Assembly: GCA_905479835.1 (NCBI GenBank)
Contig: CAJQNZ010000006.1
Location: forward strand, 1-38,233
From: an uncultured Flavobacteriaceae bacterium
Lineage (GTDB): Bacteria; Bacteroidota; Bacteroidia; Flavobacteriales; Flavobacteriaceae
DNA length: 38,233 nucleotides
Reading direction: 5' to 3'
Shown: positions 15,532 through 25,546 of the stretch, one piece after another
Layout of the letters: each line of letters begins with the position of its first letter
How positions within the stretch are numbered: the stretch's first letter is position 1
Translations under genes and position numbers: made by a program
The notes under the pieces: model-generated
Database searches by the model: none
What the model was told of the DNA's origin: nothing
What the model saw: only the letters and a program-made list of their open reading frames with translations

Positions 15532-18500
15532 TTAATTGTTTTCAATCCATTTTCTAGCATTTACAAATGCTTCTAACCATGGAGAAACTTCATCTTTTCT
15601 TCCTTTCGGATAATTTGCCCAATTCCACTGAAATGTAGAACGTTCGATATGTGGCATAGTTACAAGATGTCTTCCTGTAGCATCACACATCATCGCGGTG
15701 TTAAAATCAGAACCATTAGGATTGGAAGGATATGCGTTATGACTATATTTAGCAACAATATCATATTTATCTTCTGTTTGGGGCAACTTAAATTTTCCTT
15801 CACCATGAGATATCCAAACACCTAATTCACTTCCTGCTAATGATGATAACATAATTGAATTATTTTCTTGAATCTTAACTGAAGTAAATGCACTTTCATG
15901 CTTTCCAGAATCATTATACGTAAGTTTTCCATGCTCTTGATGGTCAGGATTAATTAAATCCAATTCCATCCATAATTGTGCACCATTACAGATTCCAATT
16001 GATAAAGTATCCTTTCTTTCAAAAAAACTTTTCAAGGTTGTATTGGCTTTTTCATTGTATTTAAATGCTCCAGCCCAACCTTTGGCAGAACCCAAAACAT
16101 CTGAATTAGAGAATCCACCAACAGCACCAATAAATTGAATATCTTCAAGAGTTTCTCTTCCTGATATTAAATCAGTCATATGCACATCTTTTACGTCAAA
16201 TCCAGCCAAATACATCGCATTTGCCATTTCACGCTCAGAATTTGATCCTTTTTCACGAATGATTGCTGCTTTAGGTTTCTCGATACTATTTTTCTTTGAA
16301 AAATCACTCGAAGTGACATCACTTAACTTTCCAGTAAAATGAGTTGGAAAAGTAAATTTTAAAGGTTGATTCTTATAATTATCAAATCGCTCTTTTGCCA
16401 ATCCATTTGCAGTTTGTTTTTGGTCTAATAAATACGATGTTTTATACCATATATCTCTTAATTCTGAAATTGACAAATCAAATACATCTGAACCATTTTT
16501 AATTGATAAAGAGTCAGACTCAATTACTGAACCAATGTTGAAGAATTCTATATCGTTTTTCGATAGAATTTCTTCAATAGAATCATCAGCAGATTGTAAT
16601 ACAATTCCAGAGTTTTCGGCAAATAAAAGTTTAATACTATCATCTTCATTTATTGCTGATAAATCTATATCAGCACCAATATTATTTGTTGCAAAACATA
16701 ATTCTAATAAAGTTGTAATTAATCCGCCAGAAGCAACGTCATGACCAGCAATAATTTGCTCATTTTTAATTAGTTGTTGTATGGAATTGAAAGTAGTTTT
16801 GAACTGTGTATTGTCTTTAATAGTAGGAGCAGAGTTGCCTATTTTATTGTTGATTTGAGCAAATGAACTTCCGCCTAATTTAAAATCATCTTTTGATAAA
16901 TTTATATAATAGATGTTACCTTTGTTGGGTTGTAAAACAGGTTCTACAACTTTCATAATATCATTACAATTTGCTGCAGCAGAAATCACAACAGTTCCAG
17001 GAGAAATTACTTCTTCACTTGGGTATTTTTGCTTCATAGAAAGAGAATCCTTTCCAGTAGGGACATTGATTCCTAAGTCAATGGCAAATTCAGAAATTGC
17101 TTGTACTGCTTTGTATAATCGAGCATCTTCCCCTTCATTTTTACAAGGCCACATCCAGTTGGCAGATAAAGAAACAGATTGCAAGCCGTCTTTTAATGGT
17201 GCCCAAATAATATTGGTCAAGGCTTCGGCAATCGAATTTTTACTTCCGGCAACAGGATCAATCAATCCAGAAATAGGTGAGTGGCCAATCGAAGTTGCAA
17301 TTCCTTCTTTCCCTTTATAGTCCAATGCCATCACTCCAACATTGTTAAGAGGAATTTGTAATGGACCAACACATTGTTGCTTGGCAACTTTTCCTCCCAC
17401 ACAACGATCTACTTTGTTCGTTAACCAATCTTTACAAGCAACAGCCTCAAGTTGCAATACTTGATTTAAATAATCTTTAAAGTTCTCTTTTGAATAAGAA
17501 ATTTCGTCATAATTTCTGACAATTGTTTTATCTTTCATTATAGTTTTTGGAGAACTACCAAACATGTCTTCCAAAGCCAGATCCATTGGTTTGTTTCCAT
17601 TGGTTTTAGATTCAAATGTAAAGCGATTATCATTTGTTACATTACCAACTGTATATATAGGTGAACGTTCACGATCTGCAATTCGTTGTAAAGTATCAAT
17701 ATGTTTCTCAGCAATTACCAATCCCATTCTTTCTTGAGATTCGTTACCGATAATTTCTTTGTCAGAAAGTGTTGGATCCCCAACAGGTAATTTATCTAAA
17801 TCAATTTTTCCTCCTGTATCTTCAACCAATTCAGACAAGCAATTTAAATGTCCTCCAGCACCATGATCATGAATTGATACGATAAAATTTTCTTCACTTT
17901 CTACCATTCCACGAACTGCATTGGCAGCGCGTTTTTGCATTTCAGGATTTGACCTTTGTACAGCATTTAATTCAATTCCAGAAGCAAATTCTCCTGTGTC
18001 TGCTGATGAAACTGCTGCGCCACCCATTCCTATACGGTAATTTTCTCCACCAAGAATTACAATTTTATCGCCTTCTTGTGGTGTGTCTTTTAATGCTTGT
18101 TCTGCTTTTCCATAACCTATTCCTCCAGCTTGCATGATTACTTTATCAAATCCTATTTTACGAGCATCTTCTTCATGTTCAAATGTCAATACGGATCCAC
18201 AGATTAAAGGTTGCCCAAATTTATTTCCAAAATCAGAAGCACCATTTGAAGCCTTGATTAAAATATCCATAGGAGTTTGATACAACCATTTACGCTCTTG
18301 CATGCCATTTTCCCAAGGACGAGTTTCTTCAAGTCTAGAATACGATGTCATATAAACTGCTGTTCCTGCCAATGGCAATGAACCTTTTCCTCCTGCAAGT
18401 CGATCTCTGATTTCACCTCCAGAGCCTGTTGCTGCTCCATTAAAAGGTTCAACGGTTGTAGGAAAGTTATGAGTTTCTGCTTTTAAAGAAATAACTGAAT

Positions 18501-19215
18501 TGAATTCTGTAGTTTGATAAAAATCTGGTTTGTCAGCCGTTTTTGGTGCAAATTGCTCAACTGTAGGTCCTTCAATAAATGCCACATTATCTTTGTATGC
18601 TGATACGATCCCTTGAGGGCTTTTGGCAGAAGTTTCTTTAATTAATTTAAATAGAGAGGTTGGCATTTCTTCACCATCAATTATAAAAGTTCCATTAAAT
18701 ATTTTATGTCGACAGTGTTCAGAATTTACTTGTGAAAACCCAAAGACTTCAGAATCTGTCAATTTTCTTCCAATTTTTTCTGATACACCTTCTAAATAAT
18801 CAACTTCCTCACCACTTAAAGACAACCCTTCTTGTTGGTTATATGACGCTATATCTTCAATATTTAATATTGGTTCTGGTTGAATATCAATAGTAAATGA
18901 TGCTTGATCTAATCCATTAAATTTTTCAGAAATCATAGGATCAAATTCAGAAAAACTATGCTCTACGTATTTAAACTCTTCAATTCTAATGATTCCTTCA
19001 ATACCCATATTCTGAGTTATCTCAACTGCATTGGTGCTCCAAGGTGTAATCATTGCTGCGCGAGGACCAATAAAAAAAGCGTCTAGAGACGCAGTATTTA
19101 TTTTAGGTTTATTGCCAAAAAGCCAGATAAGTTTATTAGTAGTTTCAGTGGATAATTCTTTTGTTGCTTGAACAGCATATACTTTGCTGTTTTGGTTTCC
19201 GAAGAAATGAATCAT
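15532..19215 (-). CDS. purL: Phosphoribosylformylglycinamidine synthase (PurL, long form)
   Basis: Fourth step of de novo purine synthesis: FGAR + Gln + ATP to FGAM. At 1227 residues it is the large single-chain form. The PurS-like N-terminus is followed by a linker, the two FGAM synthase halves (ETHNFPTTVEPFNGAATGSGG and DHGAGGHLNCLSELVEDTGG in the first; GHDVASGGLITTLLEL in the second), and a C-terminal class I glutaminase domain. That last domain has the nucleophile Cys in GICNGAQLWMEL and the catalytic His near WISHGEGKF, and the protein ends with the conserved MPHIERSTFQWNWANYP segment. No other purine gene is adjacent, and I saw no purine riboswitch in the 169 bases upstream. Confidence 0.97.
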   Translation of the reverse strand: MIHFFGNQNSKVYAVQATKELSTETTNKLIWLFGNKPKINTASLDAFFIGPRAAMITPWSTNAVEITQNMGIEGIIRIEEFKYVEHSFSEFDPMISEKFNGLDQASFTIDIQPEPILNIEDIASYNQQEGLSLSGEEVDYLEGVSEKIGRKLTDSEVFGFSQVNSEHCRHKIFNGTFIIDGEEMPTSLFKLIKETSAKSPQGIVSAYKDNVAFIEGPTVEQFAPKTADKPDFYQTTEFNSVISLKAETHNFPTTVEPFNGAATGSGGEIRDRLAGGKGSLPLAGTAVYMTSYSRLEETRPWENGMQERKWLYQTPMDILIKASNGASDFGNKFGQPLICGSVLTFEHEEDARKIGFDKVIMQAGGIGYGKAEQALKDTPQEGDKIVILGGENYRIGMGGAAVSSADTGEFASGIELNAVQRSNPEMQKRAANAVRGMVESEENFIVSIHDHGAGGHLNCLSELVEDTGGKIDLDKLPVGDPTLSDKEIIGNESQERMGLVIAEKHIDTLQRIADRERSPIYTVGNVTNDNRFTFESKTNGNKPMDLALEDMFGSSPKTIMKDKTIVRNYDEISYSKENFKDYLNQVLQLEAVACKDWLTNKVDRCVGGKVAKQQCVGPLQIPLNNVGVMALDYKGKEGIATSIGHSPISGLIDPVAGSKNSIAEALTNIIWAPLKDGLQSVSLSANWMWPCKNEGEDARLYKAVQAISEFAIDLGINVPTGKDSLSMKQKYPSEEVISPGTVVISAAANCNDIMKVVEPVLQPNKGNIYYINLSKDDFKLGGSSFAQINNKIGNSAPTIKDNTQFKTTFNSIQQLIKNEQIIAGHDVASGGLITTLLELCFATNNIGADIDLSAINEDDSIKLLFAENSGIVLQSADDSIEEILSKNDIEFFNIGSVIESDSLSIKNGSDVFDLSISELRDIWYKTSYLLDQKQTANGLAKERFDNYKNQPLKFTFPTHFTGKLSDVTSSDFSKKNSIEKPKAAIIREKGSNSEREMANAMYLAGFDVKDVHMTDLISGRETLEDIQFIGAVGGFSNSDVLGSAKGWAGAFKYNEKANTTLKSFFERKDTLSIGICNGAQLWMELDLINPDHQEHGKLTYNDSGKHESAFTSVKIQENNSIMLSSLAGSELGVWISHGEGKFKLPQTEDKYDIVAKYSHNAYPSNPNGSDFNTAMMCDATGRHLVTMPHIERSTFQWNWANYPKGRKDEVSPWLEAFVNARKWIENN

Positions 19216-19347
19216 TTAGTTGTGATTTGGATGTTATTTTAAGTTTGTAAATTTAATTGAATACTTTTAATTAAAGACATAAATCATGATCATAATTTGA
19301 TAGTTATTCACTTTTAATTCACAATTTTTTATAAGTTGAAATATTAG

Positions 19348-19382
19348 AAAAAAAAAGAGGCTCAGATATTGAACCTCTTTTA
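19348..19382 (-). terminator. Rho-independent terminator after the endonuclease gene
   Basis: AAGAGG and CCTCTT pair, extended past one mismatch by two more pairs, with a short loop. On the minus strand the stem is followed by a run of nine or more T residues. It begins 3 bases after the stop codon. Confidence 0.75.
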
Positions 19383-19384
19383 TA

Positions 19385-21238
19385 TTACTGTTTTATAAAC
19401 TTTCTTGTTGTAGAACCGTCATCTGAAGATAATCGAATGAGGTATATACCAGTATTTAATGAACTGACATTAATTTTGGTTTTGTTTTTTGTAACACTAT
19501 GAGTTAATACTTGCTTTCCAAGTATGTTAAAAACCTGTATAGTTAAATCTTGATTTGATAAAATATTTAGATGGTTAGAACTTATTGGATTTGGATAGAT
19601 TTTCACATCTGTAAATAAAGTGTTTTCTTTTATATTTAAAACAACTGAATGAGAACCTATATCGGTACAAGTGTCATTTGGAAAACTAGTCCATTCAGAT
19701 GTGTTATAAGTAGTGCTAGGTGTTTCAATATTATTATTTCTAACTAGAGTTGTGTTTGAAGCAAAAACAGCATCATTACCCAAAACTCCAATAATATCAA
19801 TTAATACATCATTTTTAAATAAACCAATAGCATCATTCCCATTAAACGAGGTAACACCACTTGTAATATCTTCTTCAGCGGTACATATCGCATTGCTTGA
19901 ATCTGCCAATACAAAAACATCATTTCCTAAAATTGATTTTCCAGTGAGTAATTGAGTATTTGTTGTCCAGTCTGCTGCGCCATTGGCAGAAAGTTTAATT
20001 GAATACTCGTCTAATGAAATATCGTTATCATTAATATTGGCTATTTCTAAGATTTTATTATTACTGCTACCTTCAACATACTCAGAAAAGAATAATTCAT
20101 AAGTTTCTCCAGAATTACCAGCAATTGTAGTACCATTTACAGCTGCACTTTGAGCAGAATTATTATTTGCAAGATCTTTTGCAAGAACTGCAAAACTATA
20201 AGTTGTGGATGTAGATAATCCTGTAACAGTATAAGAGTTTGTTGAAGAGGAAGAATTGAATATACCATCAACATAGATGTCATATCCAGTTACGCCAACA
20301 TTATCTGTTGAACTATCCCAATCTAGATCAATAGAAGAACTTGATTCATTGCTCACTGATAAATTCATTGGAACGGAAGGGTTTTCTGTATCAGTTGCAT
20401 AAATTCCCCAACGATCTTCAGCAGGTGTTCCTCCCCATATTAATGTTGCTAAATATGGATTGTCTATAAATGGATTTCTATTTCCTTGTGCGTATGTTCC
20501 ATTACTATCATGATACGCGTTTCTTGTATCTTCATAATCTGATACTGGATCTGCAGCGTTCCATTCCAATAATAAATTTACCATATCAGCATCAACAGAG
20601 TTTGTAGTTCCAAAAGAATTGTATCTAGGCAAGCATTGGTTTCCATAACGCAAGTACATATACATTGTGATTCTTGCCACATCTCCTCTCCAGTCTGTTC
20701 CACCTGTAGTTGCATCTCCAGGATACCAACCTCCACCAGAATTTCCAGAATTTCCTGAACCATCAGCAAACTTTAAATTTCCTCTAAATCCATTTCTCTG
20801 AACATCACTTGCTCTTAAATTATGAGCATCTGAATAAGGAGGACCTGATTTTCCTGTACTTTCTAATTTTGGTACTGCCAATGAATTTGCAAAAGTATGC
20901 TCTCTATTCCAATCACCATTATTACCGCCATTAGAATTTTTATTTCTTGATAAATTGTTTGTAATGTCACCATCTGTTCCATTTTCCCAACCATATATCA
21001 ATACCACATTTGAAGAGTTACTTGAATCTTCATCCGTAACTCTGCAGGCTTCCCAGATATCAGGAGTATAATCAAGAGGATTCGAATGTGTATTGATAAT
21101 TTTAGTTGCTATGGCATTTTTTAGAGGAATCCCTGTAAGTGTAGTAAGTTCGGTATTAATATCGCTATAATAGGTTTCTTGAGAAAACCCAAAAGATGAG
21201 AATAATAAAAATGATATTACCAAGTATTTTTTTTTCAT
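19385..21238 (-). CDS. Secreted endonuclease I with FN3, lamin-tail and T9SS sorting domains
   Basis: A 617-residue exported nuclease. A Sec signal peptide (MKKKYLVISFLLFSSFGFSQ) is followed by an endonuclease I (EndA/NucM) domain at ~20-270. That domain has the catalytic segment GDWNREHTFANS, the metal-site region DAHNLRASDVQRNGFRGN, and WRGDVARITMYMYLRYG. A fibronectin type III domain (~290-370, SSIDLDWDSSTDNVGVTGYD) and a lamin-tail-like β-domain (~378-510) follow. The last ~75 residues are a type A T9SS sorting domain (IYPNP to GIYLIRLSSDDGSTTRKFIKQ), so the protein should cross the outer membrane by T9SS. It probably degrades extracellular DNA or RNA for nutrients. It starts 12 bases after the rsmB-like gene and may be co-transcribed with it. 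Confidence 0.94.
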   Translation of the reverse strand: MKKKYLVISFLLFSSFGFSQETYYSDINTELTTLTGIPLKNAIATKIINTHSNPLDYTPDIWEACRVTDEDSSNSSNVVLIYGWENGTDGDITNNLSRNKNSNGGNNGDWNREHTFANSLAVPKLESTGKSGPPYSDAHNLRASDVQRNGFRGNLKFADGSGNSGNSGGGWYPGDATTGGTDWRGDVARITMYMYLRYGNQCLPRYNSFGTTNSVDADMVNLLLEWNAADPVSDYEDTRNAYHDSNGTYAQGNRNPFIDNPYLATLIWGGTPAEDRWGIYATDTENPSVPMNLSVSNESSSSIDLDWDSSTDNVGVTGYDIYVDGIFNSSSSTNSYTVTGLSTSTTYSFAVLAKDLANNNSAQSAAVNGTTIAGNSGETYELFFSEYVEGSSNNKILEIANINDNDISLDEYSIKLSANGAADWTTNTQLLTGKSILGNDVFVLADSSNAICTAEEDITSGVTSFNGNDAIGLFKNDVLIDIIGVLGNDAVFASNTTLVRNNNIETPSTTYNTSEWTSFPNDTCTDIGSHSVVLNIKENTLFTDVKIYPNPISSNHLNILSNQDLTIQVFNILGKQVLTHSVTKNKTKINVSSLNTGIYLIRLSSDDGSTTRKFIKQ

Positions 21239-21250
21239 ATCAATTAGGAA

Positions 21251-22459
21251 TTATTCTGTTTTTTCCAAAAGAGCCATATAAAATCCATCAAATCCAGACT
21301 TGAAAGGAGATACTTTTCTGTCTTCAACAAATCTAAACTCTTTATGTGATTTTAAAAAAGTTTTTATCTGATTTTCATTTTCTGAAGGTAATATAGAACA
21401 AGTTGCATATACCATTTTCCCACCAACTTTTACCATCTGTGAGTATCTATCTAAGATCTCTGCTTGTGTACCTCTAATTTTATCCATGAATTCAGGTTGT
21501 AATTTCCATTTCGAATCAGGATTTCGTTTCAGTACACCAATTCCACTGCATGGTGCATCAATTAAAACGGCATCAGCAGAACCTTTTAACTTTTTAATCA
21601 CTTTCGTGCTATCAATAACGCGCATGTCAATATTGTGAACTCCTGCTCGTTTTGCTCTCTTTTTTAATTGAGCCAATTTACCAGCATAAATATCCAAAGC
21701 GATTATCTGTCCTTTGTTTTCCATCATTGCAGCAAGATGCAATGTTTTTCCACCGGCACCAGCACAAGTGTCAACAACTCTCATTCCAGGCTCTACTTGT
21801 AAAAAAGGCGCAACTAATTGTGAAGACGCATCTTGAACTTCAAAATAACCTCTTTTAAAGGCTTCTGTTAAGAAAACATTTTTACGCTCTACAAGCCTTA
21901 ATGCAGTAGGATTATCACGGACTTTTTCCGTTTCAACATCTTCTTTTCTTAAAAATTTCTGAAGGGTTGCAATGTCAATTTTAAGTGTATTAACTCGAAG
22001 GATAACTTCCGCTTTTTGATTCATAGCAGCAATTTCTCTTGACCATACTGCTTCACCTAATTCTTTTACAGCAACTTCATCCATCCAATCTGGAATAGAT
22101 TCTTTTATCTTTCTGTCACTTTGTAATTCGTCAAATTTTCCTTTAATACGTCTTACTGGTGTATCTTCAAAATATTTCCAATCTGGAAGTTCAATTCCTT
22201 TTAATGTTGCCCAAACTGCAAACATTTTCCAAAGATTCTCTCTTGAATAATGTTCTTTTGTTCCTGCAATCTCATTATACAATCTTTTCCATCGTGTAAT
22301 ATCGTAAATTGTTTCTGCAACAAATTTTCTATCTCTAGCGCCCCAACGTTTATCTCGTTTTAGTGCCTTCTCAACAACTTTTCCAGCATATTCTCCATCA
22401 TTAAAAATCATACTTAATGAATCTATCACCGTAAAACACAAGTTTCTATGTAATCGCAT
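21251..22459 (-). CDS. RsmB-type RNA (cytosine-5)-methyltransferase
   Basis: A 402-residue SAM-dependent m5C methyltransferase of the RsmB/NOP2 family, probably acting on 16S rRNA. An N-terminal NusB-like/linker part (to ~residue 160) precedes the methyltransferase fold. Motif I is DTCAGAGGKTLHLAAMM, DIYAGKLAQLKKRA holds the SAM ribose acidic residue, and motif IV DAPCSGIGVLKRNPD and motif VI ATCSILPSEN carry the two catalytic cysteines. The chosen start (MRLHRNLCFTVIDSLSMI) matches the usual N-terminus of flavobacterial homologues. A TAnnTTTG motif precedes it. It diverges from recG. Confidence 0.92.
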   Translation of the reverse strand: MRLHRNLCFTVIDSLSMIFNDGEYAGKVVEKALKRDKRWGARDRKFVAETIYDITRWKRLYNEIAGTKEHYSRENLWKMFAVWATLKGIELPDWKYFEDTPVRRIKGKFDELQSDRKIKESIPDWMDEVAVKELGEAVWSREIAAMNQKAEVILRVNTLKIDIATLQKFLRKEDVETEKVRDNPTALRLVERKNVFLTEAFKRGYFEVQDASSQLVAPFLQVEPGMRVVDTCAGAGGKTLHLAAMMENKGQIIALDIYAGKLAQLKKRAKRAGVHNIDMRVIDSTKVIKKLKGSADAVLIDAPCSGIGVLKRNPDSKWKLQPEFMDKIRGTQAEILDRYSQMVKVGGKMVYATCSILPSENENQIKTFLKSHKEFRFVEDRKVSPFKSGFDGFYMALLEKTE

Positions 22460-22480
22460 TTTTAATTAAAATTTAGGCAG

Positions 22481-22488
22481 CAAAAGTA
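22481..22488 (-). promoter_or_regulatory. Putative -7 element of the rsmB-like gene
   Basis: The minus strand reads TACTTTTG, matching TAnnTTTG, 21 bases before the start codon in the 76-base divergent gap with recG. Confidence 0.5.
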
Positions 22489-22535
22489 CAAAGAATAAAG
22501 GGCATTTAGTATCTTAGCAATGTAAAATTTAAAGA

Positions 22536-24649
22536 ATGTCTCAATACAATTTTCAAACTTCAATTGCGTACTTAAAAGGCGTAGGTCCTTCACGTGCAGA
22601 CTTGTTGAAGAAAGAATTGGGTATTAAAACGTTTGGCGATTTAATCAACTTCTTTCCGCATCGATATATAGATAGAACACAATTTTTTAAAATCAATCAA
22701 TTACAACAAAATTCAGCAGAAATTCAGATTGTAGGAAGAGTGACTTCATTGAAAATGGTTAAGCAAAAAAAAGGAAGTCGATTGGTTGGAAAATTTCAAG
22801 ACGATACTGGAACTATGGAATTGATATGGTTTCGTGGTGCCAAATGGATTAAAGATTCAATTAAGATAATACTCCTTATGTCATTTTTGGTAAAACTACT
22901 AGTTTCAATAATACATTTACGATGGCACATCCAGAAATGGAATTGGTCAGTGAATATAAAAAGAGTTTACGCACTGTGATGCAGCCTGTGTATCCATCTA
23001 CAGAAATGTTGACTAATAAAGGTGTGTCCAACCGTGTGATTCAGAAAATGATGGAAAGTTTATTTGAAGAAATAAAAGGAACTTTTTCTGAAACATTGTC
23101 CAATGAAATTATTTCAAAACAAAATTTAGTTTCAAAAAACGACGCTTTATTTAATATTCATTTCCCAAAAAGTCATGAATTACTTTCCAAAGCACAATAT
23201 AGATTAAAGTTTGAAGAATTATTTTTTATCCAATTGCAATTGGTACGAAAAAAACTCATCAGAAAGTCCAAAATTAAAGGATATCAATTTGACAAAGTAG
23301 GTGATAAGTTCAATAGTTTTTATAAGAACAATTTGCCATTTGAACTGACTAATGCTCAAAAAAGAGTGCTGAAAGAAATCCGTAAAGATGTAGGTTCCAA
23401 TGCACAGATGAATCGATTACTGCAAGGAGATGTCGGCTCAGGAAAGACGATTGTTGCATTGTTAAGTATGTTAATAGCACTTGACAATGGATTTCAAGCA
23501 GCAATTATGGCTCCTACAGAAATATTGGCAACACAACATTATAATTCTATCAAGGATCAATTACAAGAAATGAATGTAAATGTACGTTTGTTGACAGGAT
23601 CTGTAAAAATAAAAGAACGAAGAGTGATCCATGAGGAATTGGAAAATGGAAAATTGGACATTTTGATTGGTACGCATGCATTAATTGAAGATAAAGTTTT
23701 ATTCAAGAATCTCGGAATTGCTGTCATTGACGAGCAACATCGATTTGGTGTAGAACAACGCTCAAAATTGTGGCGTAAAGGTCCAACTCAAGATATTCCG
23801 CCTCATATTCTCGTTATGACTGCAACACCAATTCCGAGAACATTGGCAATGAGTGTATACGGTGATCTTGATATTTCAGTAATTGATGAATTGCCTCCAG
23901 GAAGAAAGGAGATTGCAACAGCTCATCGATATGACAGTAATAGATTGAGTGTTTTTAAATTTATGAAAGATGAAATTGCTAAAGGCAGACAAGTGTATGT
24001 TGTATATCCGTTAATTCAAGAATCTGAAAAGATGGATTATAAAGATTTAATGGATGGCTATGAGAGTATTGCACGGGAATTTCCATTGCCAAAGTATCAA
24101 GTTTCGATTGTTCATGGAAAAATGAAACCTGCTGATAAAGAATATGAAATGAAAAGATTTCAAAAAGGAGAAACACAGATTATGGTTGCAACTACAGTAA
24201 TTGAAGTTGGTGTGAATATTCCAAATGCAAGTGTTATGGTTATTGAAAGCGCAGAACGTTTTGGATTGTCACAGTTACATCAATTAAGAGGAAGAGTAGG
24301 GCGAGGAGCAGATCAGAGTTATTGTATACTTATGACAAGTTTTAAACTTTCTTCAGATGCTAAAATTCGATTACAAACAATGGTTGAAACAACTGATGGT
24401 TTTAAAATTGCTGATGTAGATTTAAAATTAAGAGGTCCTGGAAATATGTTGGGAAAACAGCAAAGTGGTGTATTGAATTTGAAAATAGCTGATATTGTGA
24501 ATGACACTCATATTTTAAAAATCGCTAGAGAAATTGCGATAGCTACACTTCAGAAAGATCCTTCTTTAAAATCTATAGAAAATATTCCTATGAACAAGGC
24601 TTATCAAGAACTGAATCGAAATGGCGAAATCTGGTCAAATATAAGTTGA
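22536..24649 (+). pseudogene. recG: ATP-dependent DNA helicase RecG, frameshifted
   Basis: RecG drives branch migration and fork reversal. The gene is split: frame 1 runs from ATG 22536 through the wedge/OB domain (KGVGPSRADLLKKELGI) to residue ~109. The correct frame continues at 22865 (DNTPYVIFGK, MAHPEMELV) up to 24649. Restoring one base at 22863-22865 (TTAAGAT to TTAAAGAT) gives about 704 residues, the normal length for flavobacteria. The rest is intact: Walker A GDVGSGKT, DEQHRFGVEQR, TATPIPRTLAM and the motif VI region RGRVGRG. The open downstream frame, still free of stops over ~595 codons, points to a sequencing error in an A run or a very recent mutation. Programmed frameshifting is unlikely. 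Confidence 0.9.
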
Positions 24650-24659
24650 TTGTTAAATC

Positions 24660-25352
24660 TCATTTATCTTTTATTGCAAAAAATGTTTTTCCATTAATGC
24701 CTTTATTTTCTAACAGTGCTGGAGCCAATGCTCCAGGTAAAACTGCTTCAACAGGATTGTCAGCATGTTGCCCACCTAAATCGGTAACCAACCAACTTGG
24801 ATCTAGGTTATTTATTCTTACACTTGTTCCTTCAAGTTTTATGGCAATATCTTCTGTCAATTTTACGATAGCCCATTTTGATATGCTATAAGGTAAAAGT
24901 TCTGGTTGATCTTTTATTCCAGATATCAAATTAATAACCCTTCCAAAATCATTTTCAATCATTTTTGGAATAAATGCAGCACACAAAGAATAAATTGAAA
25001 AAACATTTATCTTCATACTTTGGGATAACTCTTCCCATGTATGTTGCCAATAATTATCTTTATATGCTGTCATCATTCCAGCATTATTATACAATATATC
25101 TATGCTGATATTTAAATCGTTTACTTGTTTAATTATTTGATTAACACTTTCTTCACTAGACAATTCACCCCAAACACAATATATCTTGATATCATACCTT
25201 TTTAAAAGTTCCAATGTTTTTAAACAGTTTTCTACTGTTCTGCCATGCACAATAATATTACAACCTTTTTCAGCCAATCCAATTGCTATTTGTTGTCCTA
25301 TTCCGCGACTTGAACCTGTAATCAGTGCGTTTTTACCTTTGATATCAATCAT
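24660..25352 (-). CDS. Short-chain dehydrogenase/reductase
   Basis: A 230-residue NAD(P)-dependent oxidoreductase of the classical SDR family. The cofactor loop is TGSSRGIGQQIA (residues ~13-24); an Arg in VHGRT after the second strand fits NADP(H). The NNAGMM motif is near residue 90, the catalytic Ser in NLISGI near 144, and YSISK gives Tyr and Lys of the active site near 156-160. Substrate cannot be read. It converges with recG, whose stop is 10 bases away, and its upstream region contains a gene fossil and a palindromic repeat. Confidence 0.92.
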   Translation of the reverse strand: MIDIKGKNALITGSSRGIGQQIAIGLAEKGCNIIVHGRTVENCLKTLELLKRYDIKIYCVWGELSSEESVNQIIKQVNDLNISIDILYNNAGMMTAYKDNYWQHTWEELSQSMKINVFSIYSLCAAFIPKMIENDFGRVINLISGIKDQPELLPYSISKWAIVKLTEDIAIKLEGTSVRINNLDPSWLVTDLGGQHADNPVEAVLPGALAPALLENKGINGKTFFAIKDK

Positions 25353-25409
25353 TAATTAGTTTATATTTAAGTTTTTTTGGAATTATTTCAAATTACATTA
25401 CATATGAAT

Positions 25410-25451
25410 CTAACTACTTTTTTTACGGATTTCTCGAAAGAATTTTATCAT
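25410..25451 (-). pseudogene. Fossil of a DUF6090 gene start
   Basis: An ATG at 25451 opens a 13-codon frame, MIKFFREIRKKSS, then TAG. The first 32 bases match 30 of 32 with the start of the intact DUF6090 gene at 30289 (MIKFFRKIRKNLL). Similarity stops there. It appears to be the surviving 5' end of a deleted paralogue. It lies directly beside the palindromic repeat at 25462-25522. Confidence 0.7.
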
Positions 25452-25461
25452 AATTTAATTT

Positions 25462-25522
25462 TGTCAGATCGAGAGCAGTCGAGACTTAATTTTAAGACCT
25501 CTCGACTGCGCTCGAGATGACA
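25462..25522. repeat. Palindromic repeat (REP-like) with long inverted arms
   Basis: Arms 25462-25484 and 25500-25522 are inverted repeats matching at 20 of 23 positions, with a 15-base loop. The core GAGCGCAGTCGAGA resembles the repeat copies at 33287-33309 and 34978-35031. GC content is clearly above its surroundings. Elements of this type (GAGCGGAGTCGAA core) are scattered in many flavobacterial genomes. It could also act as a bidirectional terminator between the DUF2200 and SDR genes. Confidence 0.8.
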
Positions 25523-25546
25523 TTTTATAACTTTTCAAATTTTTAT

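Noticed and set aside
16913-17320. 135-codon plus-strand ORF opposite purL
   Set aside because: Lies fully antisense to a conserved part of purL, with no promoter motif and no family resemblance.
19216-19347. Purine riboswitch before purL
   Set aside because: The upstream region is AT-rich without the conserved junction sequences or paired stems of purine or PRPP-type riboswitches.
22860-22925. Programmed ribosomal frameshift in recG
   Set aside because: No slippery heptamer or downstream structure is visible, the needed change is explained by one lost A, and RecG is not known to be recoded.
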